From Bacillota bacterium (GTDB lineage Bacteria; Bacillota; Clostridia; Lachnospirales; Lachnospiraceae), in assembly GCA_023435505.1 (NCBI GenBank), contig JAEYRR010000163.1:1-7376 (forward strand): 7,376 nucleotides of DNA. Direction: 5' to 3'. A program made the translations under genes and the position numbers. The stretch's first letter is position 1. Every line of letters starts with the position of its first letter. Of the stretch, positions 5,468 to 7,376 are shown piece after piece. A model generated the notes under the pieces. That model was not told the DNA's origin and did no database searches. It saw nothing but the letters and a program-made list of their open reading frames with translations.

Positions 5468-6472
5468 CTATGCTTTTACCCTCTTCTTTTTAATGATATC
5501 AATTAATACCGCTACAATTAATACAAGTCCCGTTATAATCTGTTGCCAGTTTGCCTGCAGTCCTATGTATGGGAGTCCTGTCTTCAACAAACAGATGACA
5601 AATACACCGATTAGTGAGCCACCGATGGTACCCGCTCCTCCTGTTGCCGACACACCACCAATGATTGCGCCTCCAATGGCCTCTAATTCAAAGCCTGCTC
5701 CTGTTCCAGGTGCAACTGTTGTAAATACAGCAGAATAAGCAAGTGCTGCAAAGCCTGCAAAGAGTCCGGAGATCGCATATGCCACAATGTGATAGAATTT
5801 CACATTGATACCAGATAGAATGGTAGCTTCCTTATTACTTCCAATGGCAATGGTGTACCGCCCGACCTTAGTATGATTTAGGACAAATGCCATAATTAGT
5901 ACCAGGATAATGACCCACAAAAATCCGATAGGAATCTTGGTTCCGTTGTATGTCAATTTAAAAATACTCCTAAACCAGCTTCCTTCTGTGCCCGTTGTAG
6001 GCCAGGAAACACCATATCCGGAGGCACATAGAGAGCCAAGTCCTCTAGTAATCATACAGGTACAAAGTGTAGCCAGAAATGGTGGTAGATTCATTACAGC
6101 AATCAGAGCACCATTAATCACACCTATCACAACACCGAATAGCACACAGACAACAATTCCAACTCCTGTAGGCATTCCCATATGCACAATCAGGTAACCG
6201 CCTGCCAAAGAATAGCAGATTAGACCGGTACCAATGGATAAGTCAACACCTCCTGTAATAAGAGGAAAAGTCACACCTATGGCCATTAAGGCAATGTAGT
6301 AGGAGTAGTCTAAAATACTTATTACAGTTGTGTATTTACGGAAATCAGAGCTCATCATACTAAAAAAAGCAAATAATGCGAGAACTACTAGAAGTACTAT
6401 GATCTTCTGACCACCAAATCTAGATAGTATGAACCTATTCTTAAAAGACGATATACTAACCTTTTTACTCAT
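5468..6472 (-). CDS. Sugar ABC transporter permease, RbsC/AraH family
   Basis: This 334-residue inner-membrane protein of the BPD_transp_2 family forms the channel through which the sugar enters, presumably as a homodimer. It has a short basic N-terminus and about eight to ten hydrophobic segments, the first near residues 22-39 and the last near 310-326. Family signatures are LITGGVDLSIG (71-81), GSNKEATILSGINV (211-224) and AIGGAIIGG...GGAGTIGGSLIG (266-289), with a basic C-terminal tail. Length and motifs match RbsC, XylH and RhaP-type permeases, so the family does not tell which sugar is carried. The ATG at 6472 lies only 10 bases after the ATPase stop. Its ribosome binding site is a run of six G (6483-6478) that overlaps that stop, an unusual form that suggests coupled translation. 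Only one permease gene is seen, as is normal where it forms a homodimer. Confidence 0.93.
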   Translation of the reverse strand: MSKKVSISSFKNRFILSRFGGQKIIVLLVVLALFAFFSMMSSDFRKYTTVISILDYSYYIALMAIGVTFPLITGGVDLSIGTGLICYSLAGGYLIVHMGMPTGVGIVVCVLFGVVIGVINGALIAVMNLPPFLATLCTCMITRGLGSLCASGYGVSWPTTGTEGSWFRSIFKLTYNGTKIPIGFLWVIILVLIMAFVLNHTKVGRYTIAIGSNKEATILSGINVKFYHIVAYAISGLFAGFAALAYSAVFTTVAPGTGAGFELEAIGGAIIGGVSATGGAGTIGGSLIGVFVICLLKTGLPYIGLQANWQQIITGLVLIVAVLIDIIKKKRVKA

Positions 6473-6477
6473 GTTTT

Positions 6478-6483
6478 CCCCCC
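6478..6483 (-). promoter_or_regulatory. G-run ribosome binding site of the permease, overlapping the ATPase stop
   Basis: The minus strand reads TTAGGGGGGAAAACATG: a run of six G rather than AGGAGG, five bases before the ATG at 6472, with its first G belonging to the TAG stop of the ATPase. It can still pair with the 16S tail through AGG-type and G-U pairs, and its overlap with the stop fits translational coupling. Confidence 0.6.
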
Positions 6484-7376
6484 TAACTTATCTCTCGTGT
6501 AGCCATGTTCATAATGCTTCCCTGAGAGGCTTCTTCGATATTGACCTCTCCAGTCTTCTTGCCTTCACGCATGACTATAACCCGGTCACTCATTCTAAGT
6601 ATTTCATTCATTTCAGAGGAAATCATGATGATAGATTTTCCTTCTTCTGCCAACTTATTCATCAATTTATAGATCTCGCTCTTTGCACCAACGTCAATGC
6701 CTCTCGTTGGTTCATCAAAGATAAGGATATTGCAATTCTTTATTAGCCATTTAGCTATAACTACCTTTTGCTGATTACCTCCGGATAGATTGACTACCAA
6801 CTGGTCCTCACTAGGTGTCTTTATTGCCAGAGAATCTATATACTCTTTCGTGACAGCCTTCTCTGCTGTCTTATTGATAAAGATTCCTTTCATATAATCC
6901 TCTAGACAGACCAGAGTGGAATTCTCAGCAACGGATTTCTGTACAACGATACCATACCGCTTACGGTCCTCGGATAGATAACCAATTCCATATTTCACAG
7001 CGTCCTGAGGAGAATTAATAAATACCTTCTCTCCATTTACATAGATGTCTCCGCTCTCCTTAGGATCAGCTCCAAAAATCGCTCTTGCAGTCTCGGTCCG
7101 ACCAGCACCCATCAGTCCAGAGAATCCTAGTATTTCTCCTTTTCTCAACTCGAAGCTGATATTCTGAACCATCTTGCCGGCATTCAGATGCTCTACCTTC
7201 AGAACCACAGGGGCATCCGGTGCCACCATACTTTTTGACTTTGGTTCCTCATAGATAACGCGGCCCACCATCATGTTTACAATATCATCCTTCGTACAGT
7301 CTTCTGTAATGAGTGTTCCTACATATGCACCATCACGCATTACAGTAACCCGGTCTGTAATGACCTTGATCTCATC
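6483..7376 (-). CDS. Sugar ABC transporter ATPase, C-terminal part (5' end beyond window)
   Basis: The frame is open to the window edge, and the residues before the first internal Met read DEIKVITDRVTVMRDGAYVG. That is the H-loop end of a first ABC domain, so the gene starts outside the window and the ATG at 7340 is internal. The visible 297 residues hold the end of the first domain and all of the second nucleotide-binding domain of a fused RbsA/AraG/MglA-type ATPase, usually about 500 residues. The second domain shows GFSGLMGAGRTE in place of a normal Walker A (no Lys), normal in this family. It also has YLSEDRKRYG, the signature NLSGGNQQK (visible residues 196-204), Walker B ILIFDEPTRGIDVGAKSEI, and the H-loop region IIMISSEMNEI with Ser-Glu in place of the classic His. 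It powers sugar import with the permease encoded 10 bases downstream. Confidence 0.93.
   Translation of the reverse strand, partial: DEIKVITDRVTVMRDGAYVGTLITEDCTKDDIVNMMVGRVIYEEPKSKSMVAPDAPVVLKVEHLNAGKMVQNISFELRKGEILGFSGLMGAGRTETARAIFGADPKESGDIYVNGEKVFINSPQDAVKYGIGYLSEDRKRYGIVVQKSVAENSTLVCLEDYMKGIFINKTAEKAVTKEYIDSLAIKTPSEDQLVVNLSGGNQQKVVIAKWLIKNCNILIFDEPTRGIDVGAKSEIYKLMNKLAEEGKSIIMISSEMNEILRMSDRVIVMREGKKTGEVNIEEASQGSIMNMATREIS

Noticed and set aside
5412..6746. Plus-strand open frames of 95 to 108 codons
   Set aside because: They are antisense to the permease and ATPase genes. The Pro/Thr/Ile-rich products are what reversed Gly/Ala-rich membrane-protein codons give.
6483..7376. Missing Walker A lysine suggesting a dead ATPase
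   Set aside because: The second nucleotide-binding domain of RbsA/AraG/MglA-type ATPases normally has GxxGAGRTE here; the catalytic Walker A is in the first domain, outside the window.
1..7376. CRISPR array, toxin-antitoxin, phage or defence genes
   Set aside because: No regularly spaced repeats and no proteins of these types are visible; the window is accounted for by metabolic genes, tRNAs and short control elements.

Overview
The window reads as chromosomal DNA from a low-GC Gram-positive anaerobe, most likely a clostridium of the Lachnospiraceae type. The grounds are A+T-rich composition, strong AGGAGG-type ribosome binding sites, a lipoprotein solute-binding protein, tRNAs without an encoded CCA end, and the character of the proteins. 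No species is claimed. Every gene lies on the minus strand, so transcription runs from high to low coordinates.

Bases 7376 to 1106 hold a seven-gene sugar uptake and breakdown cluster that enters the window already in progress. In transcription order it contains: a sugar ABC transporter ATPase (5' end cut by the window edge), an RbsC/AraH-type permease, a lipoprotein sugar-binding protein, a FucU-type sugar mutarotase, a 145-residue protein I do not recognise, a rhamnulokinase-family sugar kinase, and a class II (FucA-type) sugar-phosphate aldolase. The logic is import of a 6-deoxyhexose, anomer interconversion, phosphorylation of the ketose, and cleavage to dihydroxyacetone phosphate and L-lactaldehyde. 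FucU and FucA point to L-fucose, while the kinase resembles RhaB, so the substrate is L-fucose or possibly both L-fucose and L-rhamnose. The isomerase, the regulator and the operon promoter are not in the window. Several genes are separated by about 10 to 36 bases, and some Shine-Dalgarno sequences overlap the preceding stop codon. The binding-protein gene is bracketed by two RNA hairpins.

Bases 1105 to 567 are non-coding for protein but densely used. They hold a weak candidate operon terminator, a near-consensus promoter, tRNA-Phe(GAA), a spacer with a second candidate promoter, tRNA-Gly(UCC), a strong intrinsic terminator, and an extended -10 promoter for the next gene.

Bases 566 to 1 are the N-terminal part of a cobalamin-binding radical SAM protein, cut by the window edge just inside its CxxxCxxC iron-sulfur motif.

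I see no mobile element, CRISPR array, phage gene or defence system. The least explained items are the unknown 145-residue protein embedded in the sugar operon and the mixed fucose/rhamnose signature.
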